A DNA stretch of 64,000 nucleotides. Origin: Bacteroidales bacterium UBA5433. Its GTDB lineage: Bacteria; Bacteroidota; Bacteroidia; Bacteroidales; UBA932. The notes below the pieces were generated by a model. That model did no database searches. It worked only from the letters and a program-made list of their open reading frames with translations, and was not told the DNA's origin. A program made the position numbers and the translations under genes. Shown here piece after piece: positions 42,886 to 52,677 of the stretch. Location of the stretch: contig DIRP01000012.1 in assembly GCA_002427525.1 (NCBI GenBank), positions 128,428 through 192,427 of the forward strand, read 5' to 3'. Numbering within the stretch: the stretch's first letter is position 1; every line of letters starts with the position of its first letter.

Positions 42886-44346
42886 ATGAAAATAGCATAC
42901 TGTTCCGACAAATACCAATACACCATGGGGAAAACTTTTGTTGATGCCGGCCTGGACACCAAAAAAGCCGTCTTTAACATGTTTTACCGTACAGCTCCCG
43001 ATAACAACAACTGGGCTGTTGTAAGTGGGGTTAACGAAGTACTGGAAATGGCAGGTAGTTTGGGTTCGCAGCCGGAATCTTTTTTTAGGAAATTCCTTCC
43101 GGAAGACATGTATGAGGATTTCTGTAAGAAATTGACGGGGGTCCGTTTTACAGGAGATATATATGCCATGGAAGAGGGACAAATAGTTTTTCCCAAACAG
43201 CCCATTATTACAGTTGTTGCGCCTTTACTTCAGGCTCAGATACTGGAAACGCCCCTACTTACCATCATGAACCACCAGATGGCCGTAGCTACAAAAGCTT
43301 CGCGTGTGACCCGGAGTACTGATAAACCGGTGAGCGAATTTGGTTCACGTAGGGCACACGGTCCCTGGGCAGCACTTCACGGAGGTAAAGCTGCTTTTAC
43401 TGCCGGTTGTGTGAGTTCTTCCAACATATTGACTACCACAGAATTTGGTATTCCAAGTACAGGAACCATGGCGCACAGTTACATTACAGCTTTCGGTTGT
43501 AGCGTGCATTCGGAATTTGAAGCGTTTGATATGTATATTAAAAGCCACCGGGGAGAAGGTCTTATTTTGCTGGTAGACACCTACGATACCCTTAAGAGCG
43601 GGATTGTCAATGCCATTGCTGCATTTAAGGCCAACAATATTGACAACAACTACAAACCTTTTTACGGAATTCGTCTGGACAGCGGAGACCTGGCTTATTT
43701 GTCAAGAGAGTGTCGTGGAATACTGGATCGCGAGGGTTTAAGTAAATGCGTAATTTTTGCCTCCAATGCCCTGGATGAATACCTTATCTCTGACCTGGAG
43801 CGCCAGAATGCAGCCATAGACTTCTACGGTGTGGGTGATGCTATTGCCACCAGCAAACACAATCCGTGTTTTGGAAATGTATACAAACTGGTACAGATGG
43901 AGGATAATCCTGTGCTTAAAGTATCAGATGACAAGGCTAAGGTGATAAATCCCGGGTTCCAGGTAACATACCGTATTTACCAGAACAACGAAAGCAAGGC
44001 CGATGTGACGTGTCTTAGGGGAGACAATCTGGCAACAGCCATAGAAAAAGGCAGCGAAATTTTGCTAAGGGATGAATACGACCGGACAAAAAAGACACGG
44101 TACTCGGAAGGAACTTATACGGCTGAAGTGTTGCAGCAAAAAGTGGTAGAAAACGGAGTACGGGTGGTACCTGACAATACCCAGCAGCAAAAACAGGACA
44201 GGTACCTGTATGAATTATCACGGATGAACCCTACAGAGCGTAGGATTATTAACCCGCACTACCATAAAGTAGATATATCGGATGATCTGTACGACCTTAA
44301 AATGGGATTGATATATAAAATTAAAGAAGAACTGAACCATGTCTGA
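42886..44346 (+). CDS. pncB: Nicotinate phosphoribosyltransferase
   Basis: 486 residues. The start MKIAYCSDKYQYTMG fits the family. EFGSRRAHGPWAALHGGKAA, TEFGIPSTGTMAHSYI and IRLDSGDLAYLSRE are the phosphoribosyl-transferase core blocks. It turns nicotinate and PRPP into nicotinate mononucleotide for NAD. The start at 42886 is chosen because the longer frame runs across the intergenic promoter region. It overlaps pncA by 8 bp. Confidence 0.95.
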   Translation: MKIAYCSDKYQYTMGKTFVDAGLDTKKAVFNMFYRTAPDNNNWAVVSGVNEVLEMAGSLGSQPESFFRKFLPEDMYEDFCKKLTGVRFTGDIYAMEEGQIVFPKQPIITVVAPLLQAQILETPLLTIMNHQMAVATKASRVTRSTDKPVSEFGSRRAHGPWAALHGGKAAFTAGCVSSSNILTTTEFGIPSTGTMAHSYITAFGCSVHSEFEAFDMYIKSHRGEGLILLVDTYDTLKSGIVNAIAAFKANNIDNNYKPFYGIRLDSGDLAYLSRECRGILDREGLSKCVIFASNALDEYLISDLERQNAAIDFYGVGDAIATSKHNPCFGNVYKLVQMEDNPVLKVSDDKAKVINPGFQVTYRIYQNNESKADVTCLRGDNLATAIEKGSEILLRDEYDRTKKTRYSEGTYTAEVLQQKVVENGVRVVPDNTQQQKQDRYLYELSRMNPTERRIINPHYHKVDISDDLYDLKMGLIYKIKEELNHV

Positions 44347-44905
44347 AACCAACAAAACCCATATAGTGGTAGATATGCTGAATGATTTCATATCCGGCAC
44401 TATGGCTTGTTTAAATGCAGAAAATGCTTTATCACACAGCATCAATTATATTAACACGCATCCGGCTGACAAAGTGGTTTATGTGTGCGACACACATCCC
44501 GTCAACCATTGCTCTTTTACAGGGTACGGAGGTCAATGGCCGGCACATTGTGTCGTCAATACATCCGGTCATGAAATCCATCTTTCGTATTATACCCGTA
44601 TTAATGATCCCAACAAAAGGCCGCACCTGAACCGGATTTTTCATAAAGGTACTTCTCCCATAAAAGAGGAGTATTCCGGATTTCAGGCAGTACGTTCGGA
44701 CGGTACTCCGCTCTCTAAGATTTTGACAAAACAGGTTGTGGTAAGCGGCATTGCAACGGAGTACTGTATTTTAGAAACAGTCAAGGATCTGGTGGAAGCA
44801 GGGCACGAAGTGCAGGTGTTGCTGGAAGGGTTGGGGTACGTAAACCAAAAAGACCACCGGGCAGCCATTGAACACATGAAAAGCATGGGGGTAAAATTCA
44901 TTTAG
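44339..44905 (+). CDS. pncA: Nicotinamidase (isochorismatase-like hydrolase)
   Basis: 188 residues. The Asp-Lys-Cys triad is D12 (VVDMLNDF), K103 (FHKGTSP) and C143 (GIATEYC). The metal ligands are D51, H53 and H70. It converts nicotinamide to nicotinate, the substrate of the pncB product encoded just upstream. The 8-bp overlap confirms a two-gene NAD salvage unit. Confidence 0.93.
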   Translation: MSETNKTHIVVDMLNDFISGTMACLNAENALSHSINYINTHPADKVVYVCDTHPVNHCSFTGYGGQWPAHCVVNTSGHEIHLSYYTRINDPNKRPHLNRIFHKGTSPIKEEYSGFQAVRSDGTPLSKILTKQVVVSGIATEYCILETVKDLVEAGHEVQVLLEGLGYVNQKDHRAAIEHMKSMGVKFI

Positions 44906-44909
44906 ATTT

Positions 44910-45845
44910 ATGAGTCAAATTATAGGGGTTGATCTGGGAGGTACAAAGTTGCATGCGGCCCTGTTTTCTGATCGTGGAGACGTAACGGCAGAGCGGGTGG
45001 TGTTTCTGGAAGAACGGAGGGGGTATCAGGTGTCAGACCTGCTGGTTGAAGTTTGCCGGTCTCTGCTGGAAGAACAGCAAGTACCGCATGATACAGAAAA
45101 ACGAATAGGGATTTGTGTTCCCGGAATTGCCAATGAAAAAACAGGTTCTGTCTGGGCTCCCAACATCCCCGGGTGGAGCGATTTTCCTTTGAAACAGTAT
45201 GTTACAGATGCTTTTCCAGACTCGAAAACGTACATTGCCAGCGACAGGGTCTGCTATATCTTGGGAGAACAAGCCCGGGGAGTGGCACGTGGAATGGAGA
45301 ACGCCATCTATGTAAGTGTTGGCACAGGCATTGGGGCAGGTATTATCACGGAAGGACGAATCCTGAACGGAGCATCCGGTATTGCCGGTGCCATCGGATG
45401 GATGGCTCTGGGACAGCCGTTCCATGAAGAATACAGCTTGTGCGGCTATTTTGAAACGTATGCTTCGGGAGTTGGTATGGCTGCCCGGGCCCGTACATTA
45501 TCCGGAGAGCCGCAAACATTTCCCGATACCCAGGCTGTTTTCCGTGCATACGATCTGGGACATCCGGCAGCAATAACCGTTGTAGATAAAGCTATTGAAT
45601 GTTGGGGGATGGCTGCTGCCAACCTGATAAGTCTTTTTAATCCTGAAATTATCGTCTGGGGTGGAGGTGTTTTTGGACCGGCTGTACGTTTCCTGGACAG
45701 GATACATGCACAGGCCCGGCAGTGGGCACAGCCCATTGCAATTAAAACATGTTGTTTTCAACCATCTGCTCTTGCCGGCCGGGCAGGTCTGTACGGAGCA
45801 GGCTCACTGGCCCTTCAATCTATACAAATCCATGAAAAAAAGTAG
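44910..45845 (+). CDS. ROK-family sugar kinase
   Basis: 311 residues. The ATP site is VDLGGTKLHAALF, VSVGTGIGAGII is the second phosphate loop, and GASGIAGAIGWM matches the GxxGxAGExGH signature. The catalytic Asp is in IASDRVCYILGE. The Cys-rich zinc motif of classical ROK kinases (CGCGxxGCxE) is reduced to SLCGYFETYASG. Substrate probably a hexose or amino sugar. It lies 4 nt after pncA and overlaps the MFS transporter gene by 14 bp, followed by a SIS-domain protein, so the three look like one sugar uptake and phosphorylation unit. Confidence 0.88.
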   Translation: MSQIIGVDLGGTKLHAALFSDRGDVTAERVVFLEERRGYQVSDLLVEVCRSLLEEQQVPHDTEKRIGICVPGIANEKTGSVWAPNIPGWSDFPLKQYVTDAFPDSKTYIASDRVCYILGEQARGVARGMENAIYVSVGTGIGAGIITEGRILNGASGIAGAIGWMALGQPFHEEYSLCGYFETYASGVGMAARARTLSGEPQTFPDTQAVFRAYDLGHPAAITVVDKAIECWGMAAANLISLFNPEIIVWGGGVFGPAVRFLDRIHAQARQWAQPIAIKTCCFQPSALAGRAGLYGAGSLALQSIQIHEKK

Positions 45846-46971
45846 AATTCTGGCTGCCGGCTTTGCCGGTATTGTGTTTTTTGGTATTTCTTTTCTTACA
45901 CTTGGAGCTGTATTGCCTTCGCTCCGTGAAACGTTACACCTGACTATGGAACAATCTTCTTTTCTGGCAAGTATACTTCCTTTGGGAGTACTGGCCGGAT
46001 CGATTGCTTTTGGTCCTTGGTGTGACCGATTTGGTTACAAGACTCCTTTTCAGGTGGCATCTGCCATGGTGGTTCTTGGTTTCTTGGGACTTTCTGTTCT
46101 ACAGGCTGTTCCCTGGTTGGGAGTCTGTGTTTTTTTTATAGGAATGGGCGGGGGTATTTTGAACGGTTCTTGCAACGCATTGGTTACAGACGTATCAGAT
46201 GACCACAACCGGAGTTCCAACCTAAGTATATTGGGTGTGTTTTATGGAATAGGAGCTATTTTGATGCCTCTTGTGCTGGGGGTATTCCACCAGACACCTT
46301 ATACGGTAATCCTCCGTTATGTGATGGTGTTGCTATTTCTTGTATTTGTATATTTCAGCCTTATTTCGTTTCCACAATCCAAAATTAAACAAGGATTTCC
46401 CATGAAAGAAGGCCTGAACTTGTTACGCCAGCCGTTGTTGTTGCTTTTCAGCTTTATACTCTTCTTTCAATCGGCACTGGAAGGGTTGTGCAGCAACTGG
46501 ATACCGGTGTTTTTACAAGAAAGTCCTTCCTATGGTATGCCCAAAGAGAAAGCGCTTTTTCTGCTTACTTTCGTAGTGGTGGGTATGACGGCAGGCAGGG
46601 TAGTGCTCAGCTGGCTTACATTGCGTGTTGCCCCCTGGAAGGTGTTATGGGCTTATATGCTTTTGATAGCAGTCGGTTTTGCCGGACTGGCCGCCGGATT
46701 GCGTCCGTTGGTACCCGTACTTCTTATAGGTATCGGACTGGGAGCTACCTTCCCCGTAGTCATTGCATACATTGGAACAGAGTATAAAGCGTTGTCGGGT
46801 ACGGCTATCGGTATTGCCATGACGGTAGCTTTGACCGGAAATGTTTTGCTCAATTATTTGTTGGGATTTCTTCCCATTCGTGTATTTCCGCTATATTTGT
46901 TACTTATCTGGATACTAATGGCCGGACTGTATCTTTTGATGACAGGACGGAAACTATTTAAAAATATTTAA
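45832..46971 (+). CDS. MFS transporter (sugar-type)
   Basis: 379 residues with 12 predicted membrane segments. GPWCDRFGYKTPF is the loop 2-3 MFS signature, and a weaker one follows in the second half (SWLTLRVAPWKV). It resembles the small MFS sugar/H+ symporters (fucose or glucose type), but the substrate is not certain. The start at 45832 lies inside the end of the ROK gene. A SIS-domain gene follows after 11 nt. Confidence 0.88.
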   Translation: MKKSRILAAGFAGIVFFGISFLTLGAVLPSLRETLHLTMEQSSFLASILPLGVLAGSIAFGPWCDRFGYKTPFQVASAMVVLGFLGLSVLQAVPWLGVCVFFIGMGGGILNGSCNALVTDVSDDHNRSSNLSILGVFYGIGAILMPLVLGVFHQTPYTVILRYVMVLLFLVFVYFSLISFPQSKIKQGFPMKEGLNLLRQPLLLLFSFILFFQSALEGLCSNWIPVFLQESPSYGMPKEKALFLLTFVVVGMTAGRVVLSWLTLRVAPWKVLWAYMLLIAVGFAGLAAGLRPLVPVLLIGIGLGATFPVVIAYIGTEYKALSGTAIGIAMTVALTGNVLLNYLLGFLPIRVFPLYLLLIWILMAGLYLLMTGRKLFKNI

Positions 46972-46979
46972 TATATTTG
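46972..46979 (+). promoter_or_regulatory. Possible internal -7 box before the SIS gene
   Basis: TATATTTG directly after the MFS stop codon, 3 nt before the ATG at 46983. No -33 box; it may be chance in an AT-rich junction. Confidence 0.25.
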
Positions 46980-46982
46980 AAC

Positions 46983-47744
46983 ATGCTTGCAAAAGAATGG
47001 CTTGACAACGTCCGCAAAATACAGGACACAATTCAGGAAACACAAATGGAACATATACGCCGTGCAGCATCTGTGATGGCGGACAGTATAGAGGCCGGAC
47101 GCTGGGTACATACGTTTGGGTGCGGACACGCTACCTTACCTGTTGAAGAAATGTATCCCAGGATTGGAGGTTTCGTGGGGTTTCATCCGCTTATTGAACA
47201 ACCCCTCACTTTTTTTACCCGTATTACGGGCGAAAGCGGTATAAACCAGTTCCTGTTTCTGGAGAGAGCAGAAGGGTACGGAACGGCCATCATGAGTTCC
47301 TGGAATTTTGATGCCAGAGATACCTTGTGGATTTTTTCTCATACCGGAATCAATGCCGTCAATATTGACGTAGCACTTGAGGCGCGCAAACGGGGCATGA
47401 AAGTCATTGTTTATGGCTCGGCTGCTCAGACACAGGGAAAAAAGCCGAGGCACTCCTGCGGAAAAAATTTATTTGAATTGGCAGATTTGGTGGTTGATTC
47501 CTGTGTTCCTCTGACAGACGCATCCGTTTCCCTGAAAAACCATTTTGATAAAATCGGACCGGTTTCTACCATGGCGTTTGTGACGCTTGTCTGGATGACA
47601 GTCACCACGTGTGCAGGTATTTTGGCTGACCGCGGCGTTCAGTTGCATATCCATCCTTCCCACAACGTTCCCGGCGATACAACGGCCATGGAACGCCTGA
47701 ACGGATGTATAGAAGCGTATAAAAAAAGATCGTTTGGATTGTAA
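46983..47744 (+). CDS. SIS-domain protein (UPF0309-like sugar-phosphate binding)
   Basis: 253 residues. FGCGHATLPVEEMYPRIGG, GYGTAIMSSW and LWIFSHTGINAVNIDVALEARKRGMKVIVYGS (read in parts) match the UPF0309 branch of SIS proteins. The MurQ etherase signature is absent. The fold binds phosphosugars, as an isomerase or as a ligand sensor. Following a ROK kinase and a transporter, an isomerase acting on the phosphorylated sugar is likely. The TTG at 46977 is not used, since ATG 46983 is available. Confidence 0.85.
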   Translation: MLAKEWLDNVRKIQDTIQETQMEHIRRAASVMADSIEAGRWVHTFGCGHATLPVEEMYPRIGGFVGFHPLIEQPLTFFTRITGESGINQFLFLERAEGYGTAIMSSWNFDARDTLWIFSHTGINAVNIDVALEARKRGMKVIVYGSAAQTQGKKPRHSCGKNLFELADLVVDSCVPLTDASVSLKNHFDKIGPVSTMAFVTLVWMTVTTCAGILADRGVQLHIHPSHNVPGDTTAMERLNGCIEAYKKRSFGL

Positions 47745-47762
47745 ATTTAATATAGATCGTAT

Positions 47763-48410
47763 ATGAAAAAATCACTTTTAACTCTATTGCTACTGGTTCT
47801 GGTTACCGGGGCTTTTGGGCAAAGTAACAGATCTGCCCAGAAGGATTGGTACAGGAACGAGATGTTTCTGGAACCGGTCCGCTTTTTTGAAGGGACATTT
47901 GCCCTGGGTTATCAGAGAAACTTTTATAACTCGGCTCTATCGCTAAAACCTTCTGTAACGTTGATGGGAGAGACCCTCTTCAGCTACGAAGACAGTTTCT
48001 ATAGTGAACAAGAAGGGTTTGGCCTGGAGGGGCTCTACAAAGTATATTTTGCACGCATGCCCAAAAAGGCGCAGGTGTACCTGGGACCCTATGTTGCTTA
48101 CCGGTATTTGAAAGAAAAGAACAGGCTTCCGGATTATATAGACGTGGTTGATTACCCGCATTTGAGAAATAGTGATTTATTCACATATTACAACACCATG
48201 ATGGCCGGGGTACTCTTTGGAGTACATTTTATGTGGGGCAGGTTTACCCTGGATATGAACATTGGGGGAGGAATCCGCTATCCTGTAATATCCGGTTTCC
48301 GTGCAGACCACAACAACGCTACTCTTGTATCTGTGCCTACCGGGTTTGGGCAACTTGGATTTAAAGGGGTTGTGCCAAAAAGTAGTTTAACTCTGGGTGT
48401 TGCTTTTTAG
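47763..48410 (+). CDS. Small outer-membrane beta-barrel protein
   Basis: 215 residues. A signal peptide (MKKSLLTLLLLVLVTGAFGQ) is followed by repeated amphipathic strands (FALGYQRNF, LGPYVAYRYL, FTLDMNIGGGIRYPV) and a final strand LTLGVAF ending in Phe, the pattern of outer-membrane barrels of the OmpW/DUF3575 size. Function unknown. It ends 2 nt before dsbD, so it is read with dsbD. Confidence 0.7.
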   Translation: MKKSLLTLLLLVLVTGAFGQSNRSAQKDWYRNEMFLEPVRFFEGTFALGYQRNFYNSALSLKPSVTLMGETLFSYEDSFYSEQEGFGLEGLYKVYFARMPKKAQVYLGPYVAYRYLKEKNRLPDYIDVVDYPHLRNSDLFTYYNTMMAGVLFGVHFMWGRFTLDMNIGGGIRYPVISGFRADHNNATLVSVPTGFGQLGFKGVVPKSSLTLGVAF

Positions 48411-48412
48411 TT

Positions 48413-50398
48413 ATGCGTAAACTGTTATTACTTTTTTTGGGGATGCTGTTTTCTGCACAGGTATCCCTTGCTCAGCTTATTGAGCAGCCGGCCACCTGGA
48501 GCCACAGTGTGGTACATATGGAAGACAATGTGTACGAAATGCAGTTTACTGCCACCTTGCGGGCACCTTGGCATATGTATGACCTGGGACCGTATGAGAA
48601 TGGCCCCCAGGCCACACGTTTTACATTTGTTTTACCGGCAGGCGTTGTGTTGGAAGGAGCCTTGCACATGCAATTGCCTCCTGAAAAAAAACACGACCCG
48701 CTTTTTGATATGCTCATTGGCTCTTTTGGGGGTAGCGGTGTGTTTGTGCAACAGGTACGACTGGATGGGCCGGGAGGTGTAATAGAAGCCACTGTGGAAT
48801 GGCAGGCTTGTGACGGAACCTCCTGCCTGCCTCCGGAAGAAAAAACGTTTGAAATCCAGATAGGCCATGCGCAGGCTGCAGTACAACCGGCGGATGCAGG
48901 GGAGCTGCAAACGGCAGATACGGGGGAGTTGCAACCGGCGCAATCCGGCTCGTTGTGGGGAATTATCCTGCAGGCCATTGCCTTTGGGTTGGTAGCTCTG
49001 GTGACGCCCTGTGTATTCCCCATGGTCCCCATGACGGTATCTTTCTTTCTCAGAAGCAGCGACAACAAACGCAAAAACCGCTTGAATGCGGCATTGTACG
49101 GAACATTTATCGTGCTGCTTTATACGGTACCCATTGCCGTAATTATTGGCATAACGTACATAACAGGCGGAGCCTCTGTGACGGCCAACATCTTCAACTG
49201 GCTGGCTACGCACTGGATTCCCAACATCCTGTTCTTTCTTTTGTTTCTTGTCTTTGCCGCCTCTTTCTTTGGGGCGTTTGAACTGGCACTTCCGGCGCGA
49301 TGGACTACAAAAACAGATGCAAAGGCAGACAGCGGGGGCATCCTGGGCACGTTTTTTCTGGCCCTGACCCTGGTGCTGGTGTCTTTTTCGTGTACGGGTC
49401 CCATTGTAGGTACGGTACTTATCAAATCTACGCAGGGGGCTGTCTGGGAACCTATAGTGACCATGTTTGCTTTCTCGGTTGCTTTTGCTCTGCCATTTAC
49501 TATCCTTGCTTTTGTTCCTTCGTTGCTTCAGAAACTTCCCAAATCGGGTGGCTGGCTGAATTCAGTAAAAGTGGTGCTGGGCTTTATAGTGCTGGCCTTT
49601 TCTCTCAAATTTCTGAGCACAGCCGATCAGATTTACCAATGGCACCTGCTTAACCGGGAAGTGTACCTGGCTTTATGGATTGTTATTTTTTCCTTGCTGG
49701 GCTTTTACCTTTTAGGTAAGATTCGCTTTAAAAACGATTCCCCAACAGAATATGTGGGGGTATTTCGTTTTGGACTGGCCATAGCCGTATTTGCTTTTGT
49801 GGTGTATATGATTCCCGGTATGTGGGGTGCTCCGCTCAAAGCCATTAGCGGGTTCCTTCCTCCTATTGGGACACAGGAATTTGTGATAGACCGACCGGCA
49901 CCGGCACCGGCTGCCGAGGCTGCAACTTTTGGTGAAGAAAGAAAGTACAGTGACTTGTTCAGCCTTCCGTACGGTTTGGAAGGGTTCTTTCATTACGGGC
50001 AGGCCATGGATTATGCAAAAGAAGTTGGTAAGCCGGTATTTCTGGATTTTACGGGGTTGGGTTGTGTGAATTGTAAAGAGATGGAAGCCCGGGTGTGGAG
50101 TGACGCACGTGTACAGCAGTTGTTGAGGGAAGCATTTGTGATTGTGGCCCTTCATTCAGACGCCAGGGCTACGGCTTTACCGGAAGATTGGGTCACGGAC
50201 GAGCGGGGGAAAGAATTGCGTACCCTGGGCAGCATCAACTCCTGGTTTATGCGCACCCGTTTTCAAGTAAACGCACAACCCACTTATATCCTGTTGGATA
50301 ACGACGGAACTCCGTTGGTGGCGCCGCGTTCTTATGATACAGACGTAGACAGTTACATAAGGTTCCTCCGGGCAGGACTGGAGGCCTACTCTAAATAA
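48413..50398 (+). CDS. DsbD/ScsB-like thiol:disulfide interchange protein
   Basis: 661 residues with all three DsbD parts. The periplasmic alpha domain has the Cys pair CDGTSC (about 133-138). The membrane beta domain has Cys in LVTPCVFPMVP (about 200) and FSCTGPIVG (about 325). The gamma thioredoxin domain has CVNC (about 549-552). It carries electrons from cytoplasmic thioredoxin across the inner membrane to periplasmic proteins. Likely partners in this window are TlpA-like proteins such as the tandem thioredoxin protein at 21197-22918. Confidence 0.93.
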   Translation: MRKLLLLFLGMLFSAQVSLAQLIEQPATWSHSVVHMEDNVYEMQFTATLRAPWHMYDLGPYENGPQATRFTFVLPAGVVLEGALHMQLPPEKKHDPLFDMLIGSFGGSGVFVQQVRLDGPGGVIEATVEWQACDGTSCLPPEEKTFEIQIGHAQAAVQPADAGELQTADTGELQPAQSGSLWGIILQAIAFGLVALVTPCVFPMVPMTVSFFLRSSDNKRKNRLNAALYGTFIVLLYTVPIAVIIGITYITGGASVTANIFNWLATHWIPNILFFLLFLVFAASFFGAFELALPARWTTKTDAKADSGGILGTFFLALTLVLVSFSCTGPIVGTVLIKSTQGAVWEPIVTMFAFSVAFALPFTILAFVPSLLQKLPKSGGWLNSVKVVLGFIVLAFSLKFLSTADQIYQWHLLNREVYLALWIVIFSLLGFYLLGKIRFKNDSPTEYVGVFRFGLAIAVFAFVVYMIPGMWGAPLKAISGFLPPIGTQEFVIDRPAPAPAAEAATFGEERKYSDLFSLPYGLEGFFHYGQAMDYAKEVGKPVFLDFTGLGCVNCKEMEARVWSDARVQQLLREAFVIVALHSDARATALPEDWVTDERGKELRTLGSINSWFMRTRFQVNAQPTYILLDNDGTPLVAPRSYDTDVDSYIRFLRAGLEAYSK

Positions 50399-50404
50399 AG
50401 CACG

Positions 50405-51757
50405 ATGCAAGACATACAATTTTTCTTTAACAAGCTCAGCGGTTTGTTATGGGGATGGCCTATGATTATTTTGTTACTGGGCACCCATATTTTTTTAACC
50501 ATCCGTCTTAAATTCCCACAACGTAAGATATTCAAAGGAATAGCCCTTTCCGTCAAAAGCGATGGGGACTCCAAGGGCGATGTAAGCCAGTTTGGGGCCT
50601 TGGCTACGGCGTTGGCCGCCACCATTGGTACGGGCAATATCATTGGCGTGGCTACGGCCGTATCATTGGGAGGCCCGGGGGCGGTGTTGTGGTGTTGGTT
50701 GAGCGGTGTGTTTGGTATAGCCACCAAATACGCGGAAGGGTTGTTGGCTGTGAAATACCGTATTACCACGTCTGACGGCACTATGATAGGAGGCCCCATG
50801 TACGCCCTGGAGCGTGGTTTGAAGATGAAATGGCTGGCTGTATTGTTTTGTGTTTTCACCGTGCTGGCGGCATTGGGTATAGGCTGTTCCGTGCAGTCCA
50901 ATTCCATATCTACCATGCTGTACGAATCTTTTAACGTGCCTTTGTACGTGTCCGGAGCCGTGACGGCTTTGTTGGTAGCGTTGGTTATTTTCTTTGGGAT
51001 TAAAGGTATTGCCAGTGTATGCGGAGCGCTGGTTCCCTTTATGGCTTTCTTTTATGTGGCCGGATGTATTGTTATTCTGGCCATGAACGCTTCTTTTTTA
51101 GGTAACGCATTGATATTGATTTTTAAATCTGCCTTTACTCCGCAAGCCATAGGAGGAGGGTTGGCCGGAGGAGGGCTGATGGTTGCCATGCGTTATGGGA
51201 TAGCACGTGGGTTGTTTTCCAACGAATCGGGGATGGGATCGGCTCCTATCGTAGCTGCAGCAGCACGGACAAAAAACCCGGTCAGGCAAGCTCTTGTATC
51301 TGCTACAGGAACGTTCTGGGATACGGTAGTAGTATGTGCTATGACCGGCCTGGTGCTTGTAACAAGTATTCTGCGTTATCCTGACATTGATTACAAAGAC
51401 GGCGCCCTGCTTACAAAGCTGGCGTTCAGCAAGATAAAAATATTTGGACCCATTATCCTGAACGTAGGGCTGATTACGTTTGCTTTTTCCACTATATTGG
51501 GATGGGCTTATTATGCAGAGAAGGCCATTGAATACCTGGGCGGGAAAAAAGTAATTTTCTATTACCGCATACTGTGGGTAGTTGTTGTCTTTGTAGGATC
51601 TGTTGCGAACTTATCTATGGTATGGGATCTGGCAGATTCTATGAATGCGCTTATGGCCATACCCAACCTGATATCGTTGTTGCTTTTGACAAGTATACTG
51701 GTTAAAGAAACAAACAAATACCTGTGGAGTGATAAGTTGGATGCTAATGAGTTTTAA
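50405..51757 (+). CDS. Alanine/glycine:cation symporter (AGCS family)
   Basis: 450 residues with about 11 membrane segments. QFGALATALAATIGTGNIIGVATA and GGPMYAL are AGCS signatures, as is GLFSNESGMGSAPI. It imports alanine or glycine with Na+. It is the last gene of the long plus-strand run and begins 6 nt after dsbD. It overlaps the convergent PorV-like gene by 4 bp. Confidence 0.94.
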   Translation: MQDIQFFFNKLSGLLWGWPMIILLLGTHIFLTIRLKFPQRKIFKGIALSVKSDGDSKGDVSQFGALATALAATIGTGNIIGVATAVSLGGPGAVLWCWLSGVFGIATKYAEGLLAVKYRITTSDGTMIGGPMYALERGLKMKWLAVLFCVFTVLAALGIGCSVQSNSISTMLYESFNVPLYVSGAVTALLVALVIFFGIKGIASVCGALVPFMAFFYVAGCIVILAMNASFLGNALILIFKSAFTPQAIGGGLAGGGLMVAMRYGIARGLFSNESGMGSAPIVAAAARTKNPVRQALVSATGTFWDTVVVCAMTGLVLVTSILRYPDIDYKDGALLTKLAFSKIKIFGPIILNVGLITFAFSTILGWAYYAEKAIEYLGGKKVIFYYRILWVVVVFVGSVANLSMVWDLADSMNALMAIPNLISLLLLTSILVKETNKYLWSDKLDANEF

Positions 51758-52671
51758 AACGCCCAGCCCAGACCAATGGTAAAACTGTTGGTCAGAAGGC
51801 TGTTGTGCAGTCCCAGCAACCAGGTTCCCTGCAGGCTCACACCTCCCAGGCAGAATCCCAGCCCGGCACTAACATAGGAAGGAATACCTTTTTCAGGATT
51901 GCCGTAGTGTCCTCCCAGACGCACGGCTACTACCTTTCCGTATAAGTATTCCAATCCGGCCCCTGCTGTAAATCCTCCTGTCGCAAGCAGGTATCCTCCC
52001 TGCAAGACTGCATGTACGGCATGCTTGTCCCCCAAGGCCATGTGGGCACCTGTACCCAGTTCTATATGCGCCGGCAGGTGGTACGCTCCGTACCCGTAAT
52101 TTATTTTTGTTCCCAGATTTTTTGCCGTCAGCCCGATGCTTAAAAAGCCCGGTTTGTACAGCAAGCCCAGATCAGCGGCAAAGGCGTTCCCGGCATGCTC
52201 CGGTCCCATTTGTGACCTTATGTAATGCAGGGTAGCTCCCGCGGAAAAGTTTTCGGCAATTTTGTAGGCATATCCCAGGTCAACGGAAAATTCCAGGGGT
52301 TTGTAGGTGTCTGTAACATTTCCTTCCGGGTTGGAAAGCTCACTGACAGGGTGCAGGTAACTGCGGAATCCCAAAGAAATGGCATTTTTTTGGCCGAGCA
52401 TGGAAAAACCGGACAGTGCTGCCAGGTGGTTTGTCCGGCCCGTTTGCCAGAGGGTATAAGAAGCCCCTAGGGCGCCCTTTGTGTCAGATAAAACGGTAGC
52501 GGCGGTGTTGTTGTATAAGGAAAAAGCTCCGGTTGTGGCAACGGTACCCGTTCCGCCCATGGCCAGTGTAGCGGCATCGGGCCAAAGGCCCAAAAAAGAA
52601 GCACTTTGTCCAAAAGCGGGGATGTTACACATCAAAAAGAAAAAGAACAGAGATGAATATATGCGTTTCAT
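51754..52671 (-). CDS. PorV/PorQ-family outer-membrane protein
   Basis: 305 residues. Signal peptide (to AFGQS), then the family's N-terminal pattern DAATLAMGGTGTVATTGAFSLYNNTA, and a barrel ending in SFTIGLGWAF. PorV shuttles T9SS cargo from the translocon to the attachment complex; PorQ belongs to the attachment complex. The length is nearer PorQ than PorV. It begins 6 nt after the T9SS subtilase gene, so it is likely dedicated to that cargo or a general T9SS part. Confidence 0.8.
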   Translation of the reverse strand: MKRIYSSLFFFFLMCNIPAFGQSASFLGLWPDAATLAMGGTGTVATTGAFSLYNNTAATVLSDTKGALGASYTLWQTGRTNHLAALSGFSMLGQKNAISLGFRSYLHPVSELSNPEGNVTDTYKPLEFSVDLGYAYKIAENFSAGATLHYIRSQMGPEHAGNAFAADLGLLYKPGFLSIGLTAKNLGTKINYGYGAYHLPAHIELGTGAHMALGDKHAVHAVLQGGYLLATGGFTAGAGLEYLYGKVVAVRLGGHYGNPEKGIPSYVSAGLGFCLGGVSLQGTWLLGLHNSLLTNSFTIGLGWAF

Positions 52672-52677
52672 ACAGCG

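Noticed and set aside
46983..47744. SIS protein as MurQ (MurNAc-6-phosphate etherase)
   Set aside because: The MurQ signature and length (about 300 residues) are missing; it fits UPF0309.
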